From Gammaproteobacteria bacterium (lineage in GTDB: Bacteria; Pseudomonadota; Gammaproteobacteria; RBG-16-57-12): 39,316 bases of DNA. Positions 7,712 to 16,276 of the stretch are shown in pieces. The notes under the pieces are model-generated. The model was not told the origin of the DNA and searched no databases. It was given only the letters and a program-made list of their open reading frames with translations. The position numbers were made by a program, and so were the translations under genes. The DNA lies in assembly GCA_022712945.1 (NCBI GenBank), contig JAFLJP010000106.1, positions 1 to 39,316 of the forward strand, given 5' to 3'. Position 1 is the stretch's first letter. The number at the start of each line of letters is the position of its first letter.

Positions 7712-10516
7712 TCAATTCAGGGGAGCAATCAACTCGATTGATACCTCTTGCTTATTAAACCGCGCAGGCTCCAATCCACCCAGTGCATTAAAACTCTCTT
7801 TAACCCACTCGTCATAGAGACCCGCGTTGATCCTGTTTGTATTCAACTTATGCAACTCAATCGCTTTCTCTTCGAAGGGAAAGGCCTGCTCTTCCAGCAT
7901 CATGGTGTACATCTCTAACTCTTCACCAGCCAGCTCTTTCGGTTGCTCTGAGGTCATGAGTGCGTGGCTGAACTGCCGATAGACTTCCGCTATCTGATAG
8001 GTTGATGCAGTGGTGACATTGCTGATGCGGTATTCGTTGGCCTGCTTGTAGAGGTCAAGTGTTTTTTGCATCGCCTCTTTTTTACGTTTCAAGGCCTTTT
8101 TCATCGGGTTGGTGAGCGTAATCGCTGCAAATACCTTCTGGTAACTATCTGCCAGACTCAGGGTGGCATTAGCCGCCTGCTGACGCAATCCGACATCAGG
8201 ATTATCCTTGCCTATTTTGTTGATGATTTTTTCAAGGTTTGATCGATAGCGCTTGGTATTTCCCAATTTATTGTGAAGGTTGGCAATCAATAAATTAACT
8301 TCAAAATAACTCATATCCTCTTTTTTAGTTAACGAAAGGTACTGCTCAAACATATTGATCGCCAGCGGAATATTGCCCTCTTGCTGGTGAAGGTCTGCCG
8401 CCTGACTTAACCAGGCACGCTTTCGCTCCGGATTACGCTCAGCGATGGCGAGTGTGCTATAGGCGTATGCCGCTTTACTGCTCTCGCCCATCTCCTTGTA
8501 GCTGTAAGCAAGCTTCTCCTGTGCACCCAGTGCAAGTTTATGCCGTGGGTAGCTGGCTGTAAAACGCCCTAACACATCAGCAGCAGCGTGCCAGTCGTTG
8601 TTATTCATAAGAGCGGCTGCGGCATCGTACTGCGCCTGGATGATAATACTGGCACCGGGAACGGTTGCAACGATACGTAAAAAGTGTGCAGCAGCGGCAA
8701 CCAGATCACCATCGGCTTCTGCCTTTTCGCCCTGTTTATAGATTGCAGCGGCAAGGCGCTCTTCAACCTCTTTACGCTTTTTAGGCTCTTTAATCTGTAG
8801 CAACGCTTGCTGGGAAGTTGACTCCACAGCCAGGTAGTCTTCCAGCATAAAGTGACTGTAGGTCAACTTATACCAAATGGTACCCAGTTGTGGTGAGTCA
8901 ACCGCAAGCATGCTGATTAATGAGTCGAGCTCTTTAATTGCAGCAGCATATTCATTTAATGCTAGGTGCTGGTCTGCCTTTTTATGTCGAACCTGATTGA
9001 TTCGAGAGTCATCAGGAAAGCGCCTGAGAAATTGCTCAGCACTGCTGATAAATTGGCGTTGCATCTGTTCGGTCTCGGTATCTTTACGCTTCTCGTGGCT
9101 GAGGAGTGCCGCATAAGCCGCTTCTGCTGCTTTATCGTGTGGTGGATAATCATAGGCGGCGCTCTCATAGGCGAGAGCAGCTTGATCAAACTCATCCATT
9201 TCGTAAAGAGTTTCAGCATACAGAAAGTGAATTCCGCCGCTCTCTTCTGCATTTGGATAGCGAGTTAGAAAATATTGATACCAGCGTTGCGCCTGCTCAG
9301 CGTCGGGAAGCTGATTATTCCCCTGATAGCGGCTGTGATAATATTTTGCAAGGTAGATAATATTATCTTTCAGTGCTGATTCAATTAAGTTAATCGACCC
9401 TACCGAGAGTGATCCCCAAATCGTATTGTTAACATCATAACGCTCAACAAACTGCTTTCGTGCTTGTAACGATTGCTGAAAGTGACCACCTTTTTCCAGC
9501 AACGTTATCTTTTTCAGGTGATAGAGCGGTGCCTGAGGCTGATCGGCAGAGTGCTCTAGATAGAAGCTATAAACATCTGCCGCCTCACTGTAGAGTCGTT
9601 GTGTTTCAAGCTGTTCCGACAATGCCTGGTAGATCAATGCAGTGTAGGGTTTATTTCCCCGGGTATCGGCAAACTGCTGAATGGACTCAGCCCCATTCAT
9701 CTGGGAAAAACTGATGGCAAATACACGCAGTACATCCTTCACCAGCTCACTTTTTCCAACCGGAACATCATTCAGATCACCTGGGGTATGAAGGTATTCG
9801 AGCAGATCAGCAAAGTGGTGGTGCGCGGCACTGATTCGATTAGAGCGATAGAGCGACCAAGCCTGTTTGTAGAGTGCATACTGGAAATAGGGCCCGGAGA
9901 TGCCACGGTCGGTTATCGCCTGATAGGCAAGTGTTGCCTCGTCAAATCGACTGAGGGTAAAGAGCAGCTCACCGCGACGAAATTGTGCTTCTGCAAAAAA
10001 GGGGGATTGCGGGTGTAACTCAACCAGTTCAGTAAGGGTTTTTAAAACAATCAGTGATTCCCCCGCATAATCATACCCACGGGCAAGTTGATAACGGATG
10101 TGATCATTTTCGATTCGCTCAGGATAATCTTTCAGTAGTTGCTGGTAGATACCGATCGCTTTGTAATAGCCGACATCGGTGATTTCATCCACATCATCCA
10201 GGCTGTAACTCAGCAACTCATCCTCACTCTTCTCCAATGCCAAGCCTGCCAGTCGTTGCCGTGCCAGTGCCGCCACTTCTGGGAACAGGCTCTCAGCTGC
10301 TTGTTGATACTCTTCCAACATACCCGTCAACTCTGTTTTAGGTATTTGATGTGTTGACATTGGGCGTTGATAGGCTGAAAGCGCTTCTTCAGACTCATCA
10401 ACCAGCAGATTGCCGCTACAACCACTGAGCAGCAACATGATCAATGAAATCTTTACGCAACTCATGTTTCTTGAACAAAGATCTCGCAATGAAATTGTTT
10501 TTTTGCTGAACATCAT
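7712..10516 (-). CDS. large TPR lipoprotein, possibly GltE-like
   Basis: A 934-residue predicted lipoprotein. The signal ends in LLLSGC with the lipidated Cys at residue 33; an internal Met at residue 18 would give a more canonical short signal. The mature part is almost entirely helical TPR-like repeats, visible as recurring pairs such as FAEAQFRRGELLFTLSRFDE and AEAAYAALLSHEKRK, spread from about residue 130 to 900. Its ATG overlaps the stop of the upstream TPR gene (ATGA), so the two are coupled. Large TPR lipoproteins of this kind occur in the myxobacterial Agl/Glt envelope complex (GltE/AglT). The similarity I rely on is architecture and neighbourhood, not alignment. A generic TPR scaffold for an envelope complex is the safe call. 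Confidence 0.85.
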   Translation of the reverse strand: MMFSKKTISLRDLCSRNMSCVKISLIMLLLSGCSGNLLVDESEEALSAYQRPMSTHQIPKTELTGMLEEYQQAAESLFPEVAALARQRLAGLALEKSEDELLSYSLDDVDEITDVGYYKAIGIYQQLLKDYPERIENDHIRYQLARGYDYAGESLIVLKTLTELVELHPQSPFFAEAQFRRGELLFTLSRFDEATLAYQAITDRGISGPYFQYALYKQAWSLYRSNRISAAHHHFADLLEYLHTPGDLNDVPVGKSELVKDVLRVFAISFSQMNGAESIQQFADTRGNKPYTALIYQALSEQLETQRLYSEAADVYSFYLEHSADQPQAPLYHLKKITLLEKGGHFQQSLQARKQFVERYDVNNTIWGSLSVGSINLIESALKDNIIYLAKYYHSRYQGNNQLPDAEQAQRWYQYFLTRYPNAEESGGIHFLYAETLYEMDEFDQAALAYESAAYDYPPHDKAAEAAYAALLSHEKRKDTETEQMQRQFISSAEQFLRRFPDDSRINQVRHKKADQHLALNEYAAAIKELDSLISMLAVDSPQLGTIWYKLTYSHFMLEDYLAVESTSQQALLQIKEPKKRKEVEERLAAAIYKQGEKAEADGDLVAAAAHFLRIVATVPGASIIIQAQYDAAAALMNNNDWHAAADVLGRFTASYPRHKLALGAQEKLAYSYKEMGESSKAAYAYSTLAIAERNPERKRAWLSQAADLHQQEGNIPLAINMFEQYLSLTKKEDMSYFEVNLLIANLHNKLGNTKRYRSNLEKIINKIGKDNPDVGLRQQAANATLSLADSYQKVFAAITLTNPMKKALKRKKEAMQKTLDLYKQANEYRISNVTTASTYQIAEVYRQFSHALMTSEQPKELAGEELEMYTMMLEEQAFPFEEKAIELHKLNTNRINAGLYDEWVKESFNALGGLEPARFNKQEVSIELIAPLN

Positions 10517-12369
10517 TCTACAGCCTGAACCTGGCGCGTATTCAGCGCACTGTCTTTGATATAGGCAACACGATAGTAGGCTTGATCACGATAGAGCATT
10601 AATTGATTGCGATACTGCTGTAGCGCGTCTGCGGCCTGCTCAAGCAGATCCTCTTCCTGCAAGGTGTAGAGTTGATCAATTCGCTGGCTTAAGGTCTCAA
10701 TTTGATAGCCCATGTCATTGATCTGCGCTTCATATTCAGCAAACATTTGTGGCGTAGTCAGCTTTGTTTTGGTGAGATTTTTTCGCTTTTCTGCTGCGCT
10801 ATCCAAAAGCTGTTGCTGGGCACGCAACTCTTTGCGGCGTTGCCAACTGCGGGGTTTAAAGCTGGCACTAAGCTCCCACATTAATAGACCTTTCAAGTGC
10901 TGATAGCGCTGTTGGTAGTCATCATACAGGTCGCCCTTGGGCAGTTTCTCAAGGGTGGTTTCAATTTGTGACAGACGATCCAACTGTTTTATGGCCTTTT
11001 CATCCAATAATTGATAAATCGCCTCTTGCTGATCAATCTCATTCAGTTGTTGCGTCAGTTGTTGGTGTTGCCTGATCAGAGACTCGTAGTGCTTGTTACC
11101 TTTAACCAGTGCCAGCAGTGGTAAAAATTCGTTATAGCGTGTTTGACGTAATTTGAGCATGTGCTGGTAGCTTGGCATATCACTCTGCCAGGTAGAGAGT
11201 TGGTCATTTAAATAACGCAGGTCATGAAGGTTTTTTAGCGCTTCAAAAAAATGATCACGGGACAATATTACCGCAATATAGGGGCCGCTCTCTTTAGGTA
11301 GATCCAGGTGCTCTTCCCAACCCCACCCTTGTGACACTCCGTGCAGCTGTGGCAGCAACTGATCGAGGAAGCGGCCATCGCCCAAAGAGTCGATCACCTC
11401 GTCAAGTTTATTAATTTCACGCTGATAGTGTGTAATCGCATTGTTATAACTCTTTTTTGCTTCATGTTGTGCGTTGGCATGTTCTTGAATATACCCCTCT
11501 AGCAGCCAGGCCTCTTTTGCCTGTATGTCCGTGCTATTGCGCTCTTTAAGCAGACGCAGTGGGGCCAGGGCACTGGCGCTTTCACCATGCTGGTAATAGG
11601 TCCACGCGAGTGTGATGAGTGCCTGGTCGGCAAATACACCATCAAAAGGGATTTTCAGTAACAGTGCAATCGCATTTTCAGTGTTGCCATATTCCAGGTG
11701 AATCTGGGCAAGAATAATGCGTGCTTTATGTTGCAACATCTCCGCTTCAGGGGTTTCTGCTTCAAGTGAAATGAGTCGATACAGTGTGCGGTAACTCTCT
11801 TTGGTTTTTTTGGACTTTTTGAGTGCCACAGCCAGATTGTATTGTGCAAAAAGATCATCCGGCGACTGTGTTTGGCGACTGACTTCGGCGGCTAAATCGA
11901 AGCGTTCTTGCGCCATCAACAGCATTGCCTGCAACCGATAGCGCTCACGCTCCAGTTCGTCGGGCAGTTGACCTTGAATATTAAGCAGTGCTTTCAACCC
12001 CGCATCGTGCAAACCACGCTGATAACGCAATTTTGCCATATAAAACCAGGCACGATCACTCACCGGGCTCTGTTGCAGTTGAGTATGGCGTGTAAAAAGT
12101 GCCTCTGCGTCATCGTGCATGCCGTAGTAGAGCAGCATGCTGCCCAACAATAGCTCGGCCTCTTCTTTGTGGTGACGTAATTTTTGTTGTTGCAGACTGA
12201 TACCCAGATTAACCGCTGAGCTGTAATAGCGCTCTTGGTAGAGATCAAAAAAGGCCACCCCGTAATCGAGGTCTTTAAATGATGTGGCCTCTTCAGCACT
12301 GGCCAGTGTACTCCAGCACAACAGTATCAATACGAGAGAGAGGCGTGGTACTAGGAGCCTGCAAGGCAT
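10513..12369 (-). CDS. exported TPR / coiled-coil protein
   Basis: A 618-residue protein with a Sec signal peptide (hydrophobic LSLVLILLCWSTLASA, likely cleaved after residue 25 before EEAT). Residues about 30-330 form TPR-like helical pairs such as AWFYMAKLRYQRGLHDAGLK and ALITLAWTYYQHGESASAL. Residues about 430-600 are rich in Gln, Leu and Lys and look like long coiled coils, ending in a probable helical bundle. There is no lipobox, so it is probably periplasmic. It lies 3 bases after the 171-residue gene and overlaps the TPR lipoprotein gene by 4 bases, indicating one operon and probably one complex. I do not recognise a named family, though the context suggests a partner in a Glt-like envelope assembly. 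Confidence 0.85.
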   Translation of the reverse strand: MPCRLLVPRLSLVLILLCWSTLASAEEATSFKDLDYGVAFFDLYQERYYSSAVNLGISLQQQKLRHHKEEAELLLGSMLLYYGMHDDAEALFTRHTQLQQSPVSDRAWFYMAKLRYQRGLHDAGLKALLNIQGQLPDELERERYRLQAMLLMAQERFDLAAEVSRQTQSPDDLFAQYNLAVALKKSKKTKESYRTLYRLISLEAETPEAEMLQHKARIILAQIHLEYGNTENAIALLLKIPFDGVFADQALITLAWTYYQHGESASALAPLRLLKERNSTDIQAKEAWLLEGYIQEHANAQHEAKKSYNNAITHYQREINKLDEVIDSLGDGRFLDQLLPQLHGVSQGWGWEEHLDLPKESGPYIAVILSRDHFFEALKNLHDLRYLNDQLSTWQSDMPSYQHMLKLRQTRYNEFLPLLALVKGNKHYESLIRQHQQLTQQLNEIDQQEAIYQLLDEKAIKQLDRLSQIETTLEKLPKGDLYDDYQQRYQHLKGLLMWELSASFKPRSWQRRKELRAQQQLLDSAAEKRKNLTKTKLTTPQMFAEYEAQINDMGYQIETLSQRIDQLYTLQEEDLLEQAADALQQYRNQLMLYRDQAYYRVAYIKDSALNTRQVQAVE

Positions 12370-12372
12370 TAA

Positions 12373-12888
12373 TTACCACTCCTTTGCGAGAAATTGGGCC
12401 TGTTGCTTATCCTCATCATCCCTGATTAGAAACTCGATGTTTTTGACCTCTTTTGCTTTATTAAAGTTAATTGAGGCGGCACGTTGCAGGGGACGTTGAT
12501 TGGGCCCAATACCATTAAAAACAGCGGTTAACTGGTGCTCTCCACTGTGAACATTGCCCACATAGAGCCGCTGTACACCACCCCGGGAGAGCGCTTTCTG
12601 TTCCCGTGCAGTATAGAGATAGTGGGTAACGGTTTTACCATCTATCTTCAGTTCGACATTATCAACGGTAAAATATTTCCCCACATCGACAGAGAGATAG
12701 ACGGCAAGTTGGGTACTGGAGGGGTATAACAGCTCCTCTTCCAGGATGAAGAGTTGACGATTGAGCTGCATAATCTCTTTTTTGAGTGATTGCAGTTGGC
12801 TATCAATATCTTCTGATGTACTTGTACTACTGTGGGCCTGAAATGAGATACTGCTGAGCAGCAGCAGACAGATAGTAAAAAAACGCAC
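12373..12888 (-). CDS. small exported coiled-coil protein, often mislabelled as an AraC regulator
   Basis: A 171-residue protein with a clear signal peptide (FFTICLLLLSSISFQAHS). A short coiled coil follows (about residues 28-55, LQSLKKEIMQLNRQLFILEE), then a beta-rich domain with VAVYLSVDVG-type patterning (here LAVYLSVDVGKYFTVDNVEL) and GGVQRLYVGNVHSGEHQL, ending in KEW. I remember a conserved gammaproteobacterial family with this layout beside TPR and beta-barrel genes, and that it has carried an erroneous AraC-regulator name. No helix-turn-helix is visible and the signal peptide argues against a regulator. Function unknown; a periplasmic adaptor is plausible. Confidence 0.75.
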   Translation of the reverse strand: MRFFTICLLLLSSISFQAHSSTSTSEDIDSQLQSLKKEIMQLNRQLFILEEELLYPSSTQLAVYLSVDVGKYFTVDNVELKIDGKTVTHYLYTAREQKALSRGGVQRLYVGNVHSGEHQLTAVFNGIGPNQRPLQRAASINFNKAKEVKNIEFLIRDDEDKQQAQFLAKEW

Positions 12889-12965
12889 GATTCCCCCTAA
12901 GCCAATATGTTTGAGATGTTTACACGAAAAATATAATCAATCGTGCCAAGGTCTCTTTTGATTAT

Positions 12966-14192
12966 TTAATACCATACGGATAAGTACAGTTGTATTATAT
13001 TTGCGGAAAAACCATAAAAAGGCTCTTTACCAACATCGTAAGTAGGCCCTTTAGCCGGATCTCTGTTCACAGAGGCATTCCGGAAATTAGCATAATCAAA
13101 CCGCATGTAATCCCAGCTTAAATTGACACTTCCCCGCTCTATCCACGAAATGGCCCCGGTATTGAATCCGTAGCTAGCGGTAATCCCGAGGGTTTGACTG
13201 CTGTAAGTACTGAGTTCCTTATCCCGCGCCATAAAATTTTGTGCATCCTGAGCATTGAAAAGGTCAGAATAAAAGCTGGCACGGTTTTGGCTGTATTGGC
13301 GATACCTTACCTCAAACAACCAACCCATAGCCGTTGGATGACGATAAAAGAGCTGCCAATTCTGGGCATTAATACCCCAAGTGTCCGAGAACTGGCGAAC
13401 TTCTAGGCCGATAGCTGCCCGATACGGGAGATAGTAGAGGCCCCGCATGCCCAAGGCAGTACTGGTTCGGGTGCCAGGATAGCGCTCATAATCCCAACTT
13501 TCTGTCAGAGCATTATTGACCGTTGTTGCATAGCGGTAACGACGATAGGGGTTATTTAAAAAACCCTCATCACTGGTAAGATCAAAGGCCAGTGTTACGG
13601 TCATATTTTTGCTCAAAATCTGTGACAGCCCGAGGCGATAATTTCGCCGCTCAATTTGTTCTTCAAATACATTATCGGTGGAGCGAGTCACCGTATCACT
13701 GCCGCGGGCAAAACCCAACGAGATGTTAGTCAAATCACCAAAAAAGTCTTGTGATATGCCAATGTTAACGGTATCAGCAACATAATCATTTTCTGAGCTG
13801 GTGGTATACCCCATCGACAGCAGACTCTTGCCATTAAGGTAGTCAACATTCAGGCCATATTCGGTGCGTTCTTCATTATAAGGGCTCGCTTGCGTCACCA
13901 CATCAATCGAGGCACTGCTGATAGTATCGACATAGTAGTGAGTTGACATGGATACCGGAGCCGCCACCTGTTTACGAAACAGCAGTGACGGGCCACTGAT
14001 ATCAACCCCTCCGCCACTATAATAGTGATAGAGCGCATCAAAACGATCTTCTGGCAGAATAGCTGCCGTCAGTGGTAAACAAGCCAACAACAGTGCGATC
14101 AGTACAAAGTGGCGTTTTGCTCCAAGAGTCTGTCTGAGGATATTGATCACAGCGAGGCGTTTTTTGTTTTCGGACAGTCTAGTTACAGCCAC
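12966..14192 (-). CDS. DUF3570 outer-membrane beta-barrel protein
   Basis: The frame is open to an ATG at 14249, but that lies 71 bases inside the DUF4266 gene. A GTG at 14192 preceded by a G-rich AGGGGGG, or a GTG at 14150, is more likely. The signal segment is HFVLIALLLACLPLTAA. The mature protein opens with ILPEDRFDALYHYYSGGGV and then alternates strands with aromatic girdles to a C-terminal YLSVWY, a typical outer-membrane end. DUF3570 proteins are commonly encoded next to DUF4266 and TlpA-type thioredoxins, and often ApbE flavin transferases; here the first two are present and ApbE is absent. Role unproven; it is probably an outer-membrane barrel tied to an exported redox system. Confidence 0.8.
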   Translation of the reverse strand: MAVTRLSENKKRLAVINILRQTLGAKRHFVLIALLLACLPLTAAILPEDRFDALYHYYSGGGVDISGPSLLFRKQVAAPVSMSTHYYVDTISSASIDVVTQASPYNEERTEYGLNVDYLNGKSLLSMGYTTSSENDYVADTVNIGISQDFFGDLTNISLGFARGSDTVTRSTDNVFEEQIERRNYRLGLSQILSKNMTVTLAFDLTSDEGFLNNPYRRYRYATTVNNALTESWDYERYPGTRTSTALGMRGLYYLPYRAAIGLEVRQFSDTWGINAQNWQLFYRHPTAMGWLFEVRYRQYSQNRASFYSDLFNAQDAQNFMARDKELSTYSSQTLGITASYGFNTGAISWIERGSVNLSWDYMRFDYANFRNASVNRDPAKGPTYDVGKEPFYGFSANIIQLYLSVWY

Positions 14193-14400
14193 AACCGCCC
14201 CCCTGACCACTCTCTGCACCTCGTGCCGATTCACGCGCCTGGTAAACATGATTAAGATAGCTGCTGGAGACCGGGTTTGGATCCATCAGCATGATGGGAT
14301 CAGCCAGTCGCGCACGCTCATAGGGCATCACCCAGGGTTCAATTGAACAGCCCTGGAGCAATAGTATTGTGACGAAGATAAACGGGATCAGTCGCACCAA
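14179..14400 (-). CDS. DUF4266 mini-lipoprotein
   Basis: Only 73 residues, with a lipoprotein signal ending LLLQGC (Cys 18). The mature 55 residues contain the family's WVMPYERARLADPIM and HVYQARESARGAESGQGG segments and end in GGGCGCN, leaving two C-terminal cysteines in a Gly-rich tail. This matches DUF4266, a small lipoprotein family found with DUF3570 barrels. The two cysteines two residues apart could bind a metal or be substrates of the thioredoxin encoded just upstream; that is inference. The stop lies close to or inside the start region of the DUF3570 gene. It begins 1 base after the TlpA gene ends. Confidence 0.8.
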   Translation of the reverse strand: MVRLIPFIFVTILLLQGCSIEPWVMPYERARLADPIMLMDPNPVSSSYLNHVYQARESARGAESGQGGGCGCN

Positions 14401-14401
14401 T

Positions 14402-14902
14402 TTATTCCCGTATCAACGCTTTAATGTCAGCTTCATATTGATCTTCAAAACCCGGTTGATAACCTTTGTGCAAGACCCGTAACTGGCCATCACGGTCAAT
14501 CAGAATGGTGGTGGGCATCGCTTTTACTTTATAGAGGCGACTGAGCTCACTATCCGGATCAAAAAGAATCGGAAATGAGACCGGAATCTGCTCAAGCAGT
14601 GACTCCGCATTTTCGCGCTCTTCATCCACATTGATACCCAGCAGCGTAAAGCCCATCATCTGGTATTTTTTATACAGATCTTCGAGCAGTGGCATCTCCT
14701 GTCGACACGGCCCACACCATGAGGCCCAGAAGTTGATCATCACCACTTCACCCAGGTGATCACTCAGGCGAATATTTTCACCACTACTGCTATCAAGGGT
14801 AAAGTCGGGGGCGGCACCTTCCAATTTGCTGGCAAAGGCATGATTAAACAACAGTGCAGACAGAACAACCAGGAGGGTAAATAGCGTTTTTATTTTTCTC
14901 AT
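14402..14902 (-). CDS. TlpA-family periplasmic thioredoxin
   Basis: A 166-residue exported thiol-disulfide protein. The start chosen is the ATG at 14902, preceded by AGAGG at a good distance and opening a clear signal peptide (TLFTLLVVLSALLFNHAFA). The longer open frame to 15025 overlaps the preceding gene and looks spurious. The mature domain is AhpC/TSA-TlpA-like: APDFTLDSSSGENIRLSDHL, the redox motif NFWASWCGPCRQEM (CxxC at about residues 63 and 66) and the cis-Pro region KAMPTTILIDRDG. It likely reduces cysteines of periplasmic partners such as apo-cytochromes or the Cys-tailed DUF4266 lipoprotein next door. It sits between the barrel genes and DUF4266 in the same operon. Confidence 0.92.
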   Translation of the reverse strand: MRKIKTLFTLLVVLSALLFNHAFASKLEGAAPDFTLDSSSGENIRLSDHLGEVVMINFWASWCGPCRQEMPLLEDLYKKYQMMGFTLLGINVDEERENAESLLEQIPVSFPILFDPDSELSRLYKVKAMPTTILIDRDGQLRVLHKGYQPGFEDQYEADIKALIRE

Positions 14903-14927
14903 TTTGCGACCTCTTTGAAAATCAAAG

Positions 14928-15563
14928 CTAGAAAAAAAGTGACATGCCGAAAAGCATTTCGAGATTATGCACGGTTTTTTCCCTACCCAGCAGTTCACTG
15001 CTGTAAACGTGATCCCGACTATCAACCCGCAGCGCTAACCAATCACTGACTAACAGTCGATAGCCAATACCATAATTGATGGTAAAGACTTCATCTCCGG
15101 CAAAATCAGTGATCCCTGCACCTGCGATTAGATAAAGAGCACTGTTGTAGGCGTGACCACTACTAATAAAGGCCTCACCAGGCAGTGCATTGTAACCAAT
15201 TGACAGGTTGTAATAGCGGTACTCGCGCTCATCATCACTCAAAAATCGTATATTGCCGTAAAGTGACTCAGCGCTGCTCAATCCAGCCTCGCTTTTACCA
15301 TAAGATGCCTCAGCAAAAAAATCTTCGCTGATATGGTAAGCCAGCCTCGCAACCATAACTGTATTGGTACCAAAGTCTTCAATGCTAATAATGCCGCCGG
15401 AAGCCGTTAGCTCAAAGTTTTCGCTATCGATTAATGCCTCACTGATTTCGCGACGCTCAATTTGAGTATCGACACCAAACTCGTCAAGCTCTGAAGCCAG
15501 TAGTGTCAGGGGGCTGGATAACAACAGCATTGCTAAAAGAAAGCAGCAAAACCTATTTTCCAT
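14928..15563 (-). CDS. outer-membrane beta-barrel protein, OMP_myx_plus-like
   Basis: A 211-residue protein with a signal peptide (CFLLAMLLLSSPLTLLA, cleaved before SELDEFG). The rest alternates amphipathic strands: FELTASGGIISIEDFG, ARLAYHISEDFFAEASYG, YYNLSIGYNALPG, LYLIAGAGITDFAG, YGIGYRLLVSDWLALRVDSR. It ends HNLEMLFGMSLFF with a C-terminal Phe, the usual outer-membrane signal. Size and strand pattern suit an 8-stranded barrel of the type named for myxobacterial gliding-associated proteins and relatives. It overlaps the upstream SH3/barrel gene by 31 bases, so the two are closely coupled. The family name is from memory. Confidence 0.8.
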   Translation of the reverse strand: MENRFCCFLLAMLLLSSPLTLLASELDEFGVDTQIERREISEALIDSENFELTASGGIISIEDFGTNTVMVARLAYHISEDFFAEASYGKSEAGLSSAESLYGNIRFLSDDEREYRYYNLSIGYNALPGEAFISSGHAYNSALYLIAGAGITDFAGDEVFTINYGIGYRLLVSDWLALRVDSRDHVYSSELLGREKTVHNLEMLFGMSLFF

Positions 15564-16273
15564 TCTTTGAGTTCCTCATTATTTTCATCACTGTTAAATA
15601 ACAGATACTCTTTGTACTGCAAGCGCAGTACAAATCGCTGGCTCAGATAACTTCTTAAGCCAATGGTCACATTGGCATAGTTATCTTCACGACGCTCTGC
15701 TTTAACCAGAGTTGCTTTTGGTTTAATCTGCATAATGCCACCACCCAAACTAATATAAGGGGCGACTCGCCAGGCTGGAAAAGGTTGGTGTTGAATTGCA
15801 ACACCCACCATTTCGGTACTAAAAAAACGGCCTAAACCGACGTTATAATTTGCTTCGAGGCCAAGGTTAGCGGTCATAAAGTAGAGCCCTGAAAGCTCCA
15901 TTGTGCGGGAACCATCCAGGCTGCCAACCATTACCGCCAACTCCCAGTTTCGCTGAGAGAAATCCCTCCAGCCGGGTGCCTTGATTATAGTCTGCTCACC
16001 TTCCAGGTTTAAAGTACGCTCCAGCTGGTGTTTGGCGACCCACCCTTTTACGCCACTCTCTGTACTGATAAGAAACCAGCGGTTTTTTCGTTTATGGATC
16101 GAGATCCACTCCCCCTCTTTAACCACGCGAAAAATAGGATAACCTCGCCCTGGGCCACTGTACATATCAAGATAAGGATCAATCACCGCAACTTGTGGTG
16201 CCGCCTCTTCTGCCTGGCTAAAGGGTGGTAGAAAAAAAAGTAGTAGCAGGGGAAATAACAACCAATACTTCAA
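15533..16273 (-). CDS. SH3-domain plus beta-barrel outer-membrane protein
   Basis: A 246-residue protein with a signal peptide (residues 1-21, LLLLFFLPPFSQA). Residues about 27-90 form a bacterial SH3 (SH3b) domain: AVIDPYLDMYSGPGRGYPIF, EGEWISIHKRKNRWFLI and GVKGWVAKHQL are its standard strands, a domain that often contacts peptidoglycan. Residues about 105-246 look like a small beta-barrel ending WKIGFAAFF, with a terminal Phe. Thus one polypeptide could link cell wall and outer membrane. It starts 3 bases after the HzsA-like gene and overlaps the next barrel gene, so it is the second gene of a long operon. Confidence 0.82.
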   Translation of the reverse strand: MKYWLLFPLLLLFFLPPFSQAEEAAPQVAVIDPYLDMYSGPGRGYPIFRVVKEGEWISIHKRKNRWFLISTESGVKGWVAKHQLERTLNLEGEQTIIKAPGWRDFSQRNWELAVMVGSLDGSRTMELSGLYFMTANLGLEANYNVGLGRFFSTEMVGVAIQHQPFPAWRVAPYISLGGGIMQIKPKATLVKAERREDNYANVTIGLRSYLSQRFVLRLQYKEYLLFNSDENNEELKEWKIGFAAFF

Positions 16274-16276
16274 CAG

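Noticed and set aside
12373..12888. AraC-type transcription regulator
   Set aside because: Signal peptide, coiled coil and beta-rich domain are seen, with no helix-turn-helix.
14903..15025. N-terminal extension of the TlpA gene
   Set aside because: It overlaps the barrel gene, lacks a ribosome site, and the internal ATG at 14902 opens a proper signal peptide with AGAGG upstream.
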